A stretch of 41,729 bases of DNA from Mesorhizobium sp. (GTDB taxonomy: Bacteria; Pseudomonadota; Alphaproteobacteria; Rhizobiales; Rhizobiaceae): assembly GCA_004020365.1 (NCBI GenBank), contig SAQR01000009.1, positions 1 to 41,729 of the forward strand, given 5' to 3'. This document shows positions 25,734-33,930 of the stretch, piece after piece. A program made the position numbers and the translations under genes. The notes under the pieces are model-generated. The model made no database searches. It was given only the letters and a program-made list of their open reading frames with translations, and was not told the DNA's origin. The stretch's first letter is position 1. Each line of letters opens with the position of its first letter.

Positions 25734-27035
25734 ATGAGGTATCTTGGAATTCTTGCCGTTGCGTTCGGTGTTGCCGTCGGCGGGGGAGCGACGGCTCAAC
25801 AGCGCTATGACGGCGCGAAAATAAAGGTCCTGTCGACAAACTCGGCATACGATTTGGAGCTCAAAAAATTCGCGCACGAATTCACAGAGAAGACTGGCGC
25901 TGAAGTGCAGTTTGATCTCTTCGGTTATGCGCCGACCGTTCAAAAAGTGTCGGTCGAGCTCCTAACGCGTTCAGATAGTTACGACGTGGTATACTTAGGG
26001 AGCGAGGAGTTCGGGCGATACGCATCTGGCGATATCCTGGAGCCGCTCGATAATTACATAGACATGAAGAGTGCGGACGTACAGGATTTCATCGCTCCCG
26101 TGCTGCGCCTCTACAATAAGGACGGCAAACAGCTGGCATTTCCGCATTTCGCGGCGACACAGCTCCTGTATTATCGTGCCGACTTGTTCGAGAAAGCCGG
26201 AATCAAACAGCCACCGCAAACGTGGGAAGAGTTCCGTAATGATTGTGATCTGCTGAGAAAGGCAGACATTCAGTGCACGGCGCTACGGGGTCAACCGGAT
26301 ACTGGCGAGAATATATGGTTTTGGGGCCAGGTTCTTTATGGTTTTGGCGGTAAATATTTTGCGGACGAACCAGCGGATCTGACGCCCACGGTAAATTCGC
26401 CCGCTGCGGTGGAGGCGCTGAAATGGTACACGGATGTGATGACCAATTTCACTGTGCCTGGGAGCATCTCAGCAACCTTCGATGATGTTGTCATCGCGAT
26501 GCAGCAGGGCCGCATTGCTATGACTGTCGAAGGCGCTCCCACCGCAGGTCGCATTCTCGATCCCAAGCTGTCGAAGGTCGTCGGCAAGCTTGGGTTTGCT
26601 TTGCCCCCTGGCGGCGTAAGTGGGAGGTTCCCGCCCTTTGCGGGACAGGCGTATGTCATTCCAGCTGCATCAGAAAACAAGGCAGCTGCAGCGGCCTTCC
26701 TTCAATGGGCGACGAGTAAAGATCTCATGAAGCGGATTTCGCTCGACAGCACCTTTGTCGCCATCACCAGGACATCGCTGTGGGACGATCCGGAAATCCG
26801 TGCGAAACATGACTATGATTATGGCCATGGATCGTTTGCGGCAACGTACGCAGAAACGCTTCGCGGGGCGCCCGAGTGGTATTATCCTCGCATTCCAGAA
26901 TTCAAGGAGATCGGCGATCGCCTTGGCCGTGCCCTGCAAGAAGCGGTTGTCAGGAGCAAGAGCCCAGAGGCTGCCTTGGACGATGCTCAAGGTGATGCGG
27001 TCGAAATCGTGAAGCGCGCTGGATACCTGAAATAG
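25734..27035 (+). CDS. Sugar-binding protein, family 1 (cluster 1)
   Basis: A 433-residue periplasmic solute-binding protein for the CUT1 importer. AAGGAG seven bases upstream supports the ATG. The signal peptide is MRYLGILAVAFGVAVG with cleavage near ATA-QQ. The mature part starts IKVLSTNSAYDLELKKFAHE, and family segments include LLTRSDSYDVVYLGSEEFGR, then LAFPHFAATQLLYYRADLF and AMQQGRIAMTVEGAPT. It delivers the sugar to the two permeases encoded just upstream. It is followed by a strong hairpin and then the sulfatase gene. The ligand cannot be deduced. It shares the fold, but little obvious sequence, with the cluster 2 binding protein. Confidence 0.92.
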   Translation: MRYLGILAVAFGVAVGGGATAQQRYDGAKIKVLSTNSAYDLELKKFAHEFTEKTGAEVQFDLFGYAPTVQKVSVELLTRSDSYDVVYLGSEEFGRYASGDILEPLDNYIDMKSADVQDFIAPVLRLYNKDGKQLAFPHFAATQLLYYRADLFEKAGIKQPPQTWEEFRNDCDLLRKADIQCTALRGQPDTGENIWFWGQVLYGFGGKYFADEPADLTPTVNSPAAVEALKWYTDVMTNFTVPGSISATFDDVVIAMQQGRIAMTVEGAPTAGRILDPKLSKVVGKLGFALPPGGVSGRFPPFAGQAYVIPAASENKAAAAAFLQWATSKDLMKRISLDSTFVAITRTSLWDDPEIRAKHDYDYGHGSFAATYAETLRGAPEWYYPRIPEFKEIGDRLGRALQEAVVRSKSPEAALDDAQGDAVEIVKRAGYLK

Positions 27036-27049
27036 CCGTTACACGTCGC

Positions 27050-27075
27050 CACCGGCGCGGTTTTGCGCGCCGGTG
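27050..27075 (+). terminator. Strong hairpin after the cluster 1 binding-protein gene
   Basis: CACCGGCGCG pairs perfectly with CGCGCCGGTG over 10 bp around a 6-base loop (GTTTTG), 15 bp after the stop codon. No T run follows, so it more likely stabilises the abundant binding-protein mRNA or attenuates read-through into the sulfatase than terminates fully. Confidence 0.6.
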
Positions 27076-27114
27076 CGCGCGCGAACTGAACCTCCATAGC
27101 GCGTGGGATGAGAG

Positions 27115-28593
27115 TTGAGGAACTTTAGTATAGTCTGGATTTGCAGCGATCAGCAGCGTTGGGACACCTTGCAGTGCCTAGGGTTCAAAGGCACGCAGAC
27201 TCCCAATATTGACCGCCTGGCGGCGAGGGGCACGGCATTCGCCCGTGCGTATTGTCAGAGCCCTATCTGCACGCCGAGCCGAACGAGCTTTCTGACAGGC
27301 TTGTATCCGATCGCACACCAAGTGCATCAGAACGGCGCCGGCACATTTCCTTCGCATCTCGTTTTGCTCCCAAAACTGATGGCGAACGCCGGATACTATA
27401 CAGGGCACATAGGAAAGCTGCACCTGTCTGCCACACGTGGCATGATAGAAAAGCGCCCCGATGATGGATTTGCCGAGTTCTACTGGAGCCCTGAGCCATT
27501 TCCGGAGTGGTCAGGCAACCACGACTATCATGCGTGGATGTGGTCAAAAGGGGTCAATCCCGAAGCCTACTTCAAACCCTATCTTGACCAACACTATGGT
27601 CCGGGACCAGCCGCAGAATATCGGCAGGCGCGTTGGGCAGGCGATCGGGCTGAGCGCTTCATCAAGATGCATTCTGATCGTAGTTGGTATTTAGGCGTTA
27701 ACATCGACGCGCCTCATCCGCCCCTCAATCCCCCGCCAGACTACCTCAGGCGGTTCAATCCAAATGATATGCCTGATCCTGCGTTCAAGCCGATTGATCT
27801 CGAGCACCAGAAGAAATTTGAACGAGTCGATCAGCAAGCGAAATTCGCGGTGGATCCTTGGCACGCAGCAACAGACGCGGGTGAGGCGCACAACGACGAA
27901 TTGGCAGGACCTACGCATGAAGCGCCACCAACGAAGTTCAATATTTGGGAGATGAGAGCGGCCTATCACGCCGAGGTGGCACAGGTGGACGATCTGGTCG
28001 GCCGGATACTAGACACTTTGACGGAAACCGGCCAGCTGGATCGCACGATCATCGTCTTCATGAGCGATCATGGTGATATGATGGGCGACCACGGCCTGCT
28101 CTACAAAGGCTGCCGGTTCTATGAGGGTGTGGTGCATGTCCCACTTGTGATTTCCGTGCCTGGCAGCCCAGCCCAAGGATCGGTGTCGAATGCACTTGTC
28201 GAGCTGGTCGATATTGCGCCCACATTGCTCTCGTTATCGGGGCTTGAGGTCCCAAAGGCCATGCAGGGGCTGTCACTCGACCAGATGCTGCTTGGGAACA
28301 CTTCACTGGATTGCCATAAGCCATACGTTGTCAGTGAGTATCACAACTCCCTCAGGTTCCGCGGCAGCCGAGGGTCTCGCGCATCGATGTACTATGATGG
28401 ACGTCACAAACTAAATGTATATCACGATGTTGGAATAGGAGAGCTGTTCGATCATAAAGAGGACCCCAATGAGCATTATGACCTATGGGATAGCCACCAT
28501 CACAGGGGGTTGAAATACGACCTATTAGGCCGCAGCTTTTCCGCAATGATGCTTAGAAGTGGATCCGGCCCGGAGAGAATTGAGGACTATTGA
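27115..28593 (+). CDS. Formylglycine-dependent sulfatase
   Basis: A 492-residue member of the sulfatase/alkaline phosphatase superfamily. The metal-binding N-terminus is IVWICSDQQRWDTLQCLGF. The catalytic signature CTPSRTSFLTG has Cys about 52 as the residue converted to formylglycine. A second metal motif, IVFMSDHGDMMGDHGLLYKG, lies at about residues 315-334. Such enzymes hydrolyse sulfate esters; phosphonate monoester hydrolases are close relatives, so phosphodiester cleavage cannot be excluded. No signal peptide is evident, so it is probably cytosolic and acts on an imported substrate. The TTG at 27115 is the only plausible start in frame, preceded by GGGATGAG. No formylglycine-generating enzyme lies in the window. 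As the last gene of cluster 1 it suggests a sulfated sugar as growth substrate. Confidence 0.88.
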   Translation: MRNFSIVWICSDQQRWDTLQCLGFKGTQTPNIDRLAARGTAFARAYCQSPICTPSRTSFLTGLYPIAHQVHQNGAGTFPSHLVLLPKLMANAGYYTGHIGKLHLSATRGMIEKRPDDGFAEFYWSPEPFPEWSGNHDYHAWMWSKGVNPEAYFKPYLDQHYGPGPAAEYRQARWAGDRAERFIKMHSDRSWYLGVNIDAPHPPLNPPPDYLRRFNPNDMPDPAFKPIDLEHQKKFERVDQQAKFAVDPWHAATDAGEAHNDELAGPTHEAPPTKFNIWEMRAAYHAEVAQVDDLVGRILDTLTETGQLDRTIIVFMSDHGDMMGDHGLLYKGCRFYEGVVHVPLVISVPGSPAQGSVSNALVELVDIAPTLLSLSGLEVPKAMQGLSLDQMLLGNTSLDCHKPYVVSEYHNSLRFRGSRGSRASMYYDGRHKLNVYHDVGIGELFDHKEDPNEHYDLWDSHHHRGLKYDLLGRSFSAMMLRSGSGPERIEDY

Positions 28594-28614
28594 CCTTGGC
28601 GGACCGACGCCAGG

Positions 28615-28648
28615 AAGGTCACGAGCGAGGCATTGTTCTCGCGACCTT
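28615..28648 (+). terminator. Possible terminator hairpin after the sulfatase gene
   Basis: AAGGTC(A)CGAG can pair with CTCG(C)GACCTT around a loop of about 12 bases, 22 bp after the sulfatase stop. There is one internal mismatch and no T run, so termination would be inefficient or Rho-dependent. Confidence 0.35.
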
Positions 28649-28674
28649 GGGGCCGCCCTCGGTCGATTGTCCAG

Positions 28675-28691
28675 AAATTGTTCGATAATTT
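28675..28691. promoter_or_regulatory. Inverted repeat upstream of the cluster 2 rpiR
   Basis: AAATTGTTCGATAATTT has perfect AAATT/AATTT arms around a 7-base centre, 52 bp before the rpiR start. Its position and symmetry suit an operator for autoregulation. It could equally be an AT-rich promoter element. Confidence 0.35.
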
Positions 28692-28742
28692 ATGGTATCT
28701 CGCTGCTCTTTCCTTCATTCATAAGGGGTGAGGATTGTGGAA

Positions 28743-29567
28743 ATGAGCGTCAACTCACCTGCAATGAAAGCGGCATCGCACGAGAGCATCTTGGCTCGCC
28801 TGCAGGACGACATCGATCGATTGCCCAATGCGCTCGCTCGCATTGCCAAATACATTCTGGAAAACCCGGAAAAGGTGCTGCACCAATCGGTCGCGGAGCT
28901 AGGTGAATTCGCGGCCAGTGGTGAAGCGAGCATATTGCGGCTTTGCCGGCAGATAGGCTTTTCCGGCTTCCGCGACTTCAAGCTGGCATTGGCGGCCGAG
29001 ATTGGCCGCCCGGGACTGCCTCCTACTGCTGCTGGAACTGCGGATAGCGCTCTGCAATCCTTGCACGACACCATGGCGCAAAACCTCAGCATCGCACACA
29101 ACAATGCCGATTCCGAAACTCTCGCGAAGGTCGCCGCCGCGCTTGCGGCAAGCAGACGGATCGACCTCTACGGCGCCGGAATGTCCGGTATAACGGCAGA
29201 ACTGCTTGCCTATCGGCTTTTGCGTGTCGGGCTAACGGCCTTTGCGTTCAGGAATTCCAACATGGCTCACGAAGTCGCCAGCGGGCTTAGTCCCGGATGC
29301 GTTGCGATCGGCCTTTCGATCTCCGGCCTCACGGTTGACACCGTCCAGTTCCTCAAGGGCGCCCGTTCTGCGGGGGCACTGACCGTCGCCATCACCAACC
29401 GCGCCCGCAGCCCGCTCGAGAAAGCGGCTGACTTCACCCTGCAGGCCTCCGGCCTTCAAGACCACCCGATCGGCGGCACCCTAACATCGACGATCGGCAA
29501 GATCTTTGTGATCGAAAGCCTCATGCTGGCGCTCGGAAAGGCGATGGATAAACCGGTTGCCAAATGA
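28743..29567 (+). CDS. RpiR-family regulator of cluster 2
   Basis: A 274-residue MurR/RpiR regulator. The helix-turn-helix part contains LARIAKYILENPEKVLHQSV and SGEASILRLCRQIGFSGFRD. The SIS domain contains RRIDLYGAGMSGITAELLAY and AIGLSISGLTVDTVQFLKGA, with SISG as the phosphosugar loop. AAGGGGTGAGG ends nine bases before the ATG at 28743; an in-frame GTG at 28737 is possible. It is the first gene of cluster 2, in the same direction as the transporter genes and 74 bp before them, so it may be cotranscribed with what it regulates. Its closest relative in the window is the degenerate copy at 37741-38345, which shares the SGEAS(V/I)LR helix. Confidence 0.92.
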   Translation: MSVNSPAMKAASHESILARLQDDIDRLPNALARIAKYILENPEKVLHQSVAELGEFAASGEASILRLCRQIGFSGFRDFKLALAAEIGRPGLPPTAAGTADSALQSLHDTMAQNLSIAHNNADSETLAKVAAALAASRRIDLYGAGMSGITAELLAYRLLRVGLTAFAFRNSNMAHEVASGLSPGCVAIGLSISGLTVDTVQFLKGARSAGALTVAITNRARSPLEKAADFTLQASGLQDHPIGGTLTSTIGKIFVIESLMLALGKAMDKPVAK

Positions 29568-29600
29568 AATTAAACTCCATATTGTCACGAAAATGAAATA
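29564..29600 (+). promoter_or_regulatory. AT-rich direct repeats before the transporter operon
   Basis: ATGAAATTAA (29564) and ATGAAATAAA (29593) are near-identical 10-mers spaced 29 bp (about three helical turns) apart, between the rpiR stop and the ATPase gene. They could be a regulator-binding pair; no consensus is known to me for this regulator. Confidence 0.25.
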
Positions 29601-29641
29601 AAGCACCGATAGAAGTCACGCCCACCGAAAGGGAACTCGGA

Positions 29642-30790
29642 ATGGCAGCGTTAGACCTTCACATCGACGACATCGGCAAGCGGTTTGGCGCGATTGATGT
29701 CCTGCGCGGCATCTGTCTAAGGGTTGCTGCGGGGGAGTTTGTGACACTGCTGGGGCCGTCCGGGTGTGGTAAATCAACGCTTCTTCGGATCATCGCGGGG
29801 CTGGAGCGTGCCGACCAGGGCCATGTGCGTGCAGGCGGCAGGGGGCTGGACGCGGTGGCGCCGAAGGACCGCGACCTAGCCTTCGTGTTCCAGAGCTACG
29901 CCCTTTATCCGCATCTGAGCGTGCACGACAACATTGCTGCCCCGCTGGTCATGCGTGAGCTAAGCAGCTTGGAACGGCTTCCTGTGATTGGCGCGCTGCT
30001 GCCCGGAGCCATCCAACGCAAACGCTCGATCCAGGAGCGGGTCCGGCAGACATCAGGGCTTCTCAAGCTCGACGCGCTGCTCGAGCGTCGACCGTCGGCG
30101 CTGTCGGGCGGGCAGCGCCAGCGCGTGGCTTTGGGACGCGCCATGGTGCGCAAGCCGAAGATCTTCCTGATGGACGAACCCTTGGCAAACCTGGACGCAG
30201 CGCTGCGCATCCATACGCGTGGCGAGATCGCACGGCTTCACAAGGAAATGGAAACGACGACTATCTTCGTTACCCATGACCAGGCCGAGGCGGCAGCGCT
30301 TTCAGACCGCGTCGCAGTCATCTTTGGCGGCGAACTCCGTCAGGTCGCAGCCCCTGCCGATCTCTATCGCGAACCCGTCGATCTAGACGTAGCGCGCTTC
30401 CTGGCGCAGCCATTCCTGAACGAGCTGGCAGTGGCCGCACCGATAGGCGGCGCGCTCATGATCGGCGGCAGCAGGATCATCATTCGCGATGCGCTCGGAT
30501 CCGGGCTGGCCGGAACGCTGGCCTTCCGCCCCGAGCATGCGACCCTGGCTGAGAAGGATCATCCAGGAGCCCTGCCGGTTCGCGTCACGCGCATTGAGCA
30601 CGCAGGGATCGACGCTCACGTCTTTGTCGATGCCGAGGCCGGCGCTCAGTTCGTCGCCCGCATTTCCGCCGAGCGCGCGCGATCACTGCGTGACGGCGAC
30701 AATCTGGGACTGACCATCGACGCTGAACAGGCATGGTTCTTTCCTTCCAACGGCTCGCGCCAGCGTGGCGATCACAGCGGGGCAGCCTGA
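29642..30790 (+). CDS. Sugar ABC importer ATPase, UgpC/MsmK type
   Basis: A 382-residue ATPase of a CUT1 sugar importer. The Walker A motif GPSGCGKST is at about 39, the Q-loop VFQSYALYPHLSVHDN follows, the signature LSGGQRQRVALGRAMVRKP is at about 154, and Walker B LMDEPLANLD and the H-loop FVTHDQAEA come next. The last 120 or so residues form the TOBE regulatory domain. Between the Q-loop and signature is an insert (LPVIGALLPGAIQRKRSIQE) longer than in MsmK or UgpC. AAAGGGA precedes the ATG. It leads the transporter genes of cluster 2. UgpC/MsmK-type ATPases often serve several importers, and since cluster 1 has none, this one may energise both. Confidence 0.93.
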   Translation: MAALDLHIDDIGKRFGAIDVLRGICLRVAAGEFVTLLGPSGCGKSTLLRIIAGLERADQGHVRAGGRGLDAVAPKDRDLAFVFQSYALYPHLSVHDNIAAPLVMRELSSLERLPVIGALLPGAIQRKRSIQERVRQTSGLLKLDALLERRPSALSGGQRQRVALGRAMVRKPKIFLMDEPLANLDAALRIHTRGEIARLHKEMETTTIFVTHDQAEAAALSDRVAVIFGGELRQVAAPADLYREPVDLDVARFLAQPFLNELAVAAPIGGALMIGGSRIIIRDALGSGLAGTLAFRPEHATLAEKDHPGALPVRVTRIEHAGIDAHVFVDAEAGAQFVARISAERARSLRDGDNLGLTIDAEQAWFFPSNGSRQRGDHSGAA

Positions 30791-30791
30791 C

Positions 30792-31742
30792 ATGGCCTTA
30801 GCCAACGACATTCCGCTCAGTTCCTTAGCTCCGAACACTGCAGGCAGCTACCGGCCGGCTCGGGCCCAGGCGCAAGCTGGCATAATTCTGTCCGTGCCGG
30901 CGACGCTGTTGCTTGTTGCCCTTGTAATCGGACCCGCCATTCTTGTCTTCTTTCTGTCCTTCACGAATGCGTCGCTCGGCTTGGCCGGAATCCAATTCAT
31001 CGGGGTTGCTAATTATACGCGCATGTTGACCGACCCTGGCTTTGCTCAGAGTCTGCGCAACACCGCGCTCTATGTGGCTGTGGTCGTGCCGACGGCAATC
31101 GGGTGGGGGCTGCTCGTCGCCGTTTTGATCGCTAGATCACGGTTCGCAGTTCTCTATCGAACCGCTTACTTTCTGCCCGTGGCTGCAAGCTTGGTTGCTC
31201 TCGCGACCGCGTGGGAAGCAATCCTGCATCCAAGTCTGGGTTTTGCCAACACGCTGCTGCAGCTCCTGGGCGCATCGCCCGTCAGGTTCCTGTCCGACCC
31301 GGCGACGGCCATATATGCGCTCGCGGCGATCGGCGTCTGGCAGTTGGTTGGCTTCAACATGATCCTTTTCCTGGCTGGCCTTTCGACCATTCCAGAGGAG
31401 CTCTACGAAGCTGCGACTATCGACGGGGCGGACAGGGGACTGAAGCGCTTCCTTCTGGTCACCTGGCCGATGCTGGCGCCAGTTACGGTGTTCGTCACCG
31501 TGATGACAATTATCCGCGCCTTTTCGGTTTTCGAAACGGTCGCGGTCCTCACACAGGGAGGGCCGATGAAATCTACCTCCGTCGTTCTTTACACTTTTTA
31601 TGAAGAAGGTTTCCGCTTCTTCCGCGTCGGATATGCTTCTGCGATCTCCGTTTCCTTTTTTGTCTTCGTGACTTTCCTGTCGCTCGTCCAGATGCGCGTC
31701 TCCGAGCGTCGGGCGCGCTGGAAAGCAAATGGAGGCCAGTGA
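30792..31742 (+). CDS. Sugar ABC permease, MalF/UgpA type (cluster 2)
   Basis: A 316-residue CUT1 permease. A long cytoplasmic N-terminus of about 35 residues precedes the first helix (VPATLLLVALVIGPAILVFF). The EAA loop is YEAATIDGADRGLKRFLLVT, and VLTQGGPMKSTSVVLYTFY is the usual segment after it. The ATG is one base after the ATPase stop (TGACATG), so translation is coupled. Its own stop overlaps the start region of the next permease. With the partner permease, ATPase and binding protein it makes a complete importer. Confidence 0.92.
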   Translation: MALANDIPLSSLAPNTAGSYRPARAQAQAGIILSVPATLLLVALVIGPAILVFFLSFTNASLGLAGIQFIGVANYTRMLTDPGFAQSLRNTALYVAVVVPTAIGWGLLVAVLIARSRFAVLYRTAYFLPVAASLVALATAWEAILHPSLGFANTLLQLLGASPVRFLSDPATAIYALAAIGVWQLVGFNMILFLAGLSTIPEELYEAATIDGADRGLKRFLLVTWPMLAPVTVFVTVMTIIRAFSVFETVAVLTQGGPMKSTSVVLYTFYEEGFRFFRVGYASAISVSFFVFVTFLSLVQMRVSERRARWKANGGQ

Positions 31743-32575
31743 TGATCCTGGGGCAATCTTCCTCTTCCCGCATTGTCTCGCATGCTGTGCTTGTCACCGG
31801 CGCGATCATCATGGCCTTTCCGTTTCTGTGGATGATCCTTGCCTCGCTGACGCCACAGAGCGAGATCTTTGACGGCAGCCTGCTTCCAACGCCGACCCTT
31901 CACGGCGCAATCGACAATTACGGCACTGCGCTCTCGGCAATTCCGCTGCTTCGGTTCATGGCAAATGGCTTTGTCGTGTGTCTGGCAATTCTTGTGTTGC
32001 AGATCGCGATCGCCATCCCATGCGGCTATGCGCTGGCCAAGCTGTCCTTCCCGGGCCGCCCTATTCTGCTTGTCGGCGTCCTGCTCGGCCTTCTGGTGCC
32101 GGTGCAGATACCAACCATCCCGATCTACATAGCCCTCGCAAAATCCGGACTGCTCGACAGCTATGCCGCTCTGGTTCTGCCCTGGATCATTTCGGTGTTT
32201 GCCATCTTCCTGTTCCGGCAGTTCTTCGTGACCTTTCCCGATGAGGTGCTCGACGCGGCGCGGCTCGACGGTTTCAGCGAGCTATCGATCGCCTGGCGGA
32301 TCATGCTGCCAGCAGCTTGGCCGGCCGTCGTCTCCTTCTCGATCTTCTCTATCGTGGCCCATTGGAACGATCTTTATTGGCCAATGGTGGTGATAACCAA
32401 TCCCGACATGATGACGGCTTCGCTCGGCATTGCCTATTTCCGGCAGGCCGGCGAGGGCGCCGGAAATGTCGGTGCGCTGATGGCGGGGGGCGTTCTCGTA
32501 ACTGCTCCCTTGGTCTCTTTTTTCCTTCTCATGCAGAAACACTTCATCCGAGGTCTGGTGCTCGGCCGACACTAG
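31742..32575 (+). CDS. Sugar ABC permease, MalG/UgpE type (cluster 2)
   Basis: A 277-residue CUT1 permease. The first helix is near AVLVTGAIIMAFPFLWMILA. The EAA loop is LDAARLDGFSELSIAWRIML, and WNDLYWPMVVITNPDMMTAS follows as in UgpE/MalG proteins. The ATG at 31742 overlaps the previous stop (TGATG); a GTG at 31739 is an alternative. The gene ends 43 bp before the binding-protein gene. Confidence 0.92.
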   Translation: MILGQSSSSRIVSHAVLVTGAIIMAFPFLWMILASLTPQSEIFDGSLLPTPTLHGAIDNYGTALSAIPLLRFMANGFVVCLAILVLQIAIAIPCGYALAKLSFPGRPILLVGVLLGLLVPVQIPTIPIYIALAKSGLLDSYAALVLPWIISVFAIFLFRQFFVTFPDEVLDAARLDGFSELSIAWRIMLPAAWPAVVSFSIFSIVAHWNDLYWPMVVITNPDMMTASLGIAYFRQAGEGAGNVGALMAGGVLVTAPLVSFFLLMQKHFIRGLVLGRH

Positions 32576-32618
32576 CTCCGTCTCTAAAAACCCCCATCTC
32601 AAAACTCAGGAGAGCAAT

Positions 32619-33869
32619 GTGAAAACAGTTGCAATGATCCTTGCTGCCGGTGTCGCAGCGGCAGCCATGCCAGCGCAAGCCGAGACGAAACTCAATGTCT
32701 ATTACGCCTGGCCCGAACACGAAGTGATCCACAAGCCGATTGCAGACCGCTTCATGGCGGACCACCCGGAAATCAAGATCAGCTTCCGCGCTGCTGCGCC
32801 GAGTTATGACGAAGCTGTCCAGACGTTGATTCGTCAGAGCATGGCAGGCGAGTTGCCGGACGTTCACTATGTCGGCTTTAACGTGCTCAGTCCGCTCGTC
32901 ACGCGCGGGCTCGTAAAGCCCATCGACGATCTCGTTGCCGCCGATCACCTGGCCGATAAGGGCTACACGGAACAAATCCTGTCTCTGGCAAGAATCGAGG
33001 GCCATCTGTACGGACTTCCCTTCGCCATGTCGACGCCGGTCGTTTATTACAATGCCGATCTCGTGAAGCAGGCGGGCGGCGACCCCGACAAGGTTCCGAC
33101 CGATTGGGACAGCTTCGTCGCACTGGCCGGCAAGGTCGGTGCGCTCGGCAATGGAACGTCCGGCATGTATTACCAGCTCGGCTCGGACGACTGGGCCACG
33201 CAGAACCTGGTACGCAACTTCGGCGGCCAGATGATGAACGACAAGGAGAGCGACATCGCTTTTGACGGTCCTGCAGGCCAGGCTGCCGTCAAGCTGTTCA
33301 AGCGGTTCCACACCGACGGCGCTCAGCCGGCGATCGACTCCCATGCCGCCCGGCAGCTCTTCACCTCTGGCAAGCTCGGCTTCTTCTTCGCCTCTGCCGG
33401 CAGTGTGAGCGGTTTCGAAGGTGAAATTGGAGATCGGTTCAAGCTCCGCACAGCCAAGCAGCCGCTCGGCGCTGAAGATGCGACGATGCCGACGGGCGGC
33501 ATGGTTGCGATAATCCTTACCGACGATCCCGCCAAGCGCGCCGCCGCCTGGGACTACGTCAAGTTCACCACAAGTCCTGAAGGCCAGAGCATTGTCGTGC
33601 CGAATACTGGTTATATGCCGACCAACACGCTTGCCCTCGACAAGGATCATCTCGCCGGCTTCTACGATAAGCACCCGAACTGGTACACCAGCGTGCTTCA
33701 GACGCCCCGCGCCCGCCCGTGGTTCTCCTGGCCTGGTGATAACGGCGTGCAGATCGGGGAGGTCCTCCGCGACGAGATGACGGCTATTGCGCTTGGATCC
33801 AAGGAACCGGAAGCCGCTCTCGCAGACATGGTGTCCGAGGTTCGCGCACTCCTGCCGAAAACGAACTGA
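32619..33869 (+). CDS. Sugar-binding protein, family 1 (cluster 2)
   Basis: A 416-residue periplasmic binding protein. The signal peptide is MKTVAMILAAGVAAAAMPAQ with cleavage after AQA. The mature domain starts KLNVYYAWPEHEVIHKPIAD; LIRQSMAGELPDVHYVGFN and LPFAMSTPVVYYNADLVKQ are the usual family 1 segments. The start is a GTG preceded by AGGAGAG; the overlapping ATG at 32616 runs straight into a stop, so GTG is the only choice. It follows the two permeases and precedes the phosphodiesterase gene by 61 bp, which links ligand capture to phosphodiester cleavage. UgpB-like ligands (glycerol phosphate, glycerophosphodiesters) are a guess from context. Confidence 0.92.
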   Translation: MKTVAMILAAGVAAAAMPAQAETKLNVYYAWPEHEVIHKPIADRFMADHPEIKISFRAAAPSYDEAVQTLIRQSMAGELPDVHYVGFNVLSPLVTRGLVKPIDDLVAADHLADKGYTEQILSLARIEGHLYGLPFAMSTPVVYYNADLVKQAGGDPDKVPTDWDSFVALAGKVGALGNGTSGMYYQLGSDDWATQNLVRNFGGQMMNDKESDIAFDGPAGQAAVKLFKRFHTDGAQPAIDSHAARQLFTSGKLGFFFASAGSVSGFEGEIGDRFKLRTAKQPLGAEDATMPTGGMVAIILTDDPAKRAAAWDYVKFTTSPEGQSIVVPNTGYMPTNTLALDKDHLAGFYDKHPNWYTSVLQTPRARPWFSWPGDNGVQIGEVLRDEMTAIALGSKEPEAALADMVSEVRALLPKTN

Positions 33870-33930
33870 TCGCCTCGTCCGAGACGCTGCACGCTCCTGT
33901 GCGGCATCCCTCCCTTTTTCGGGATTATCC

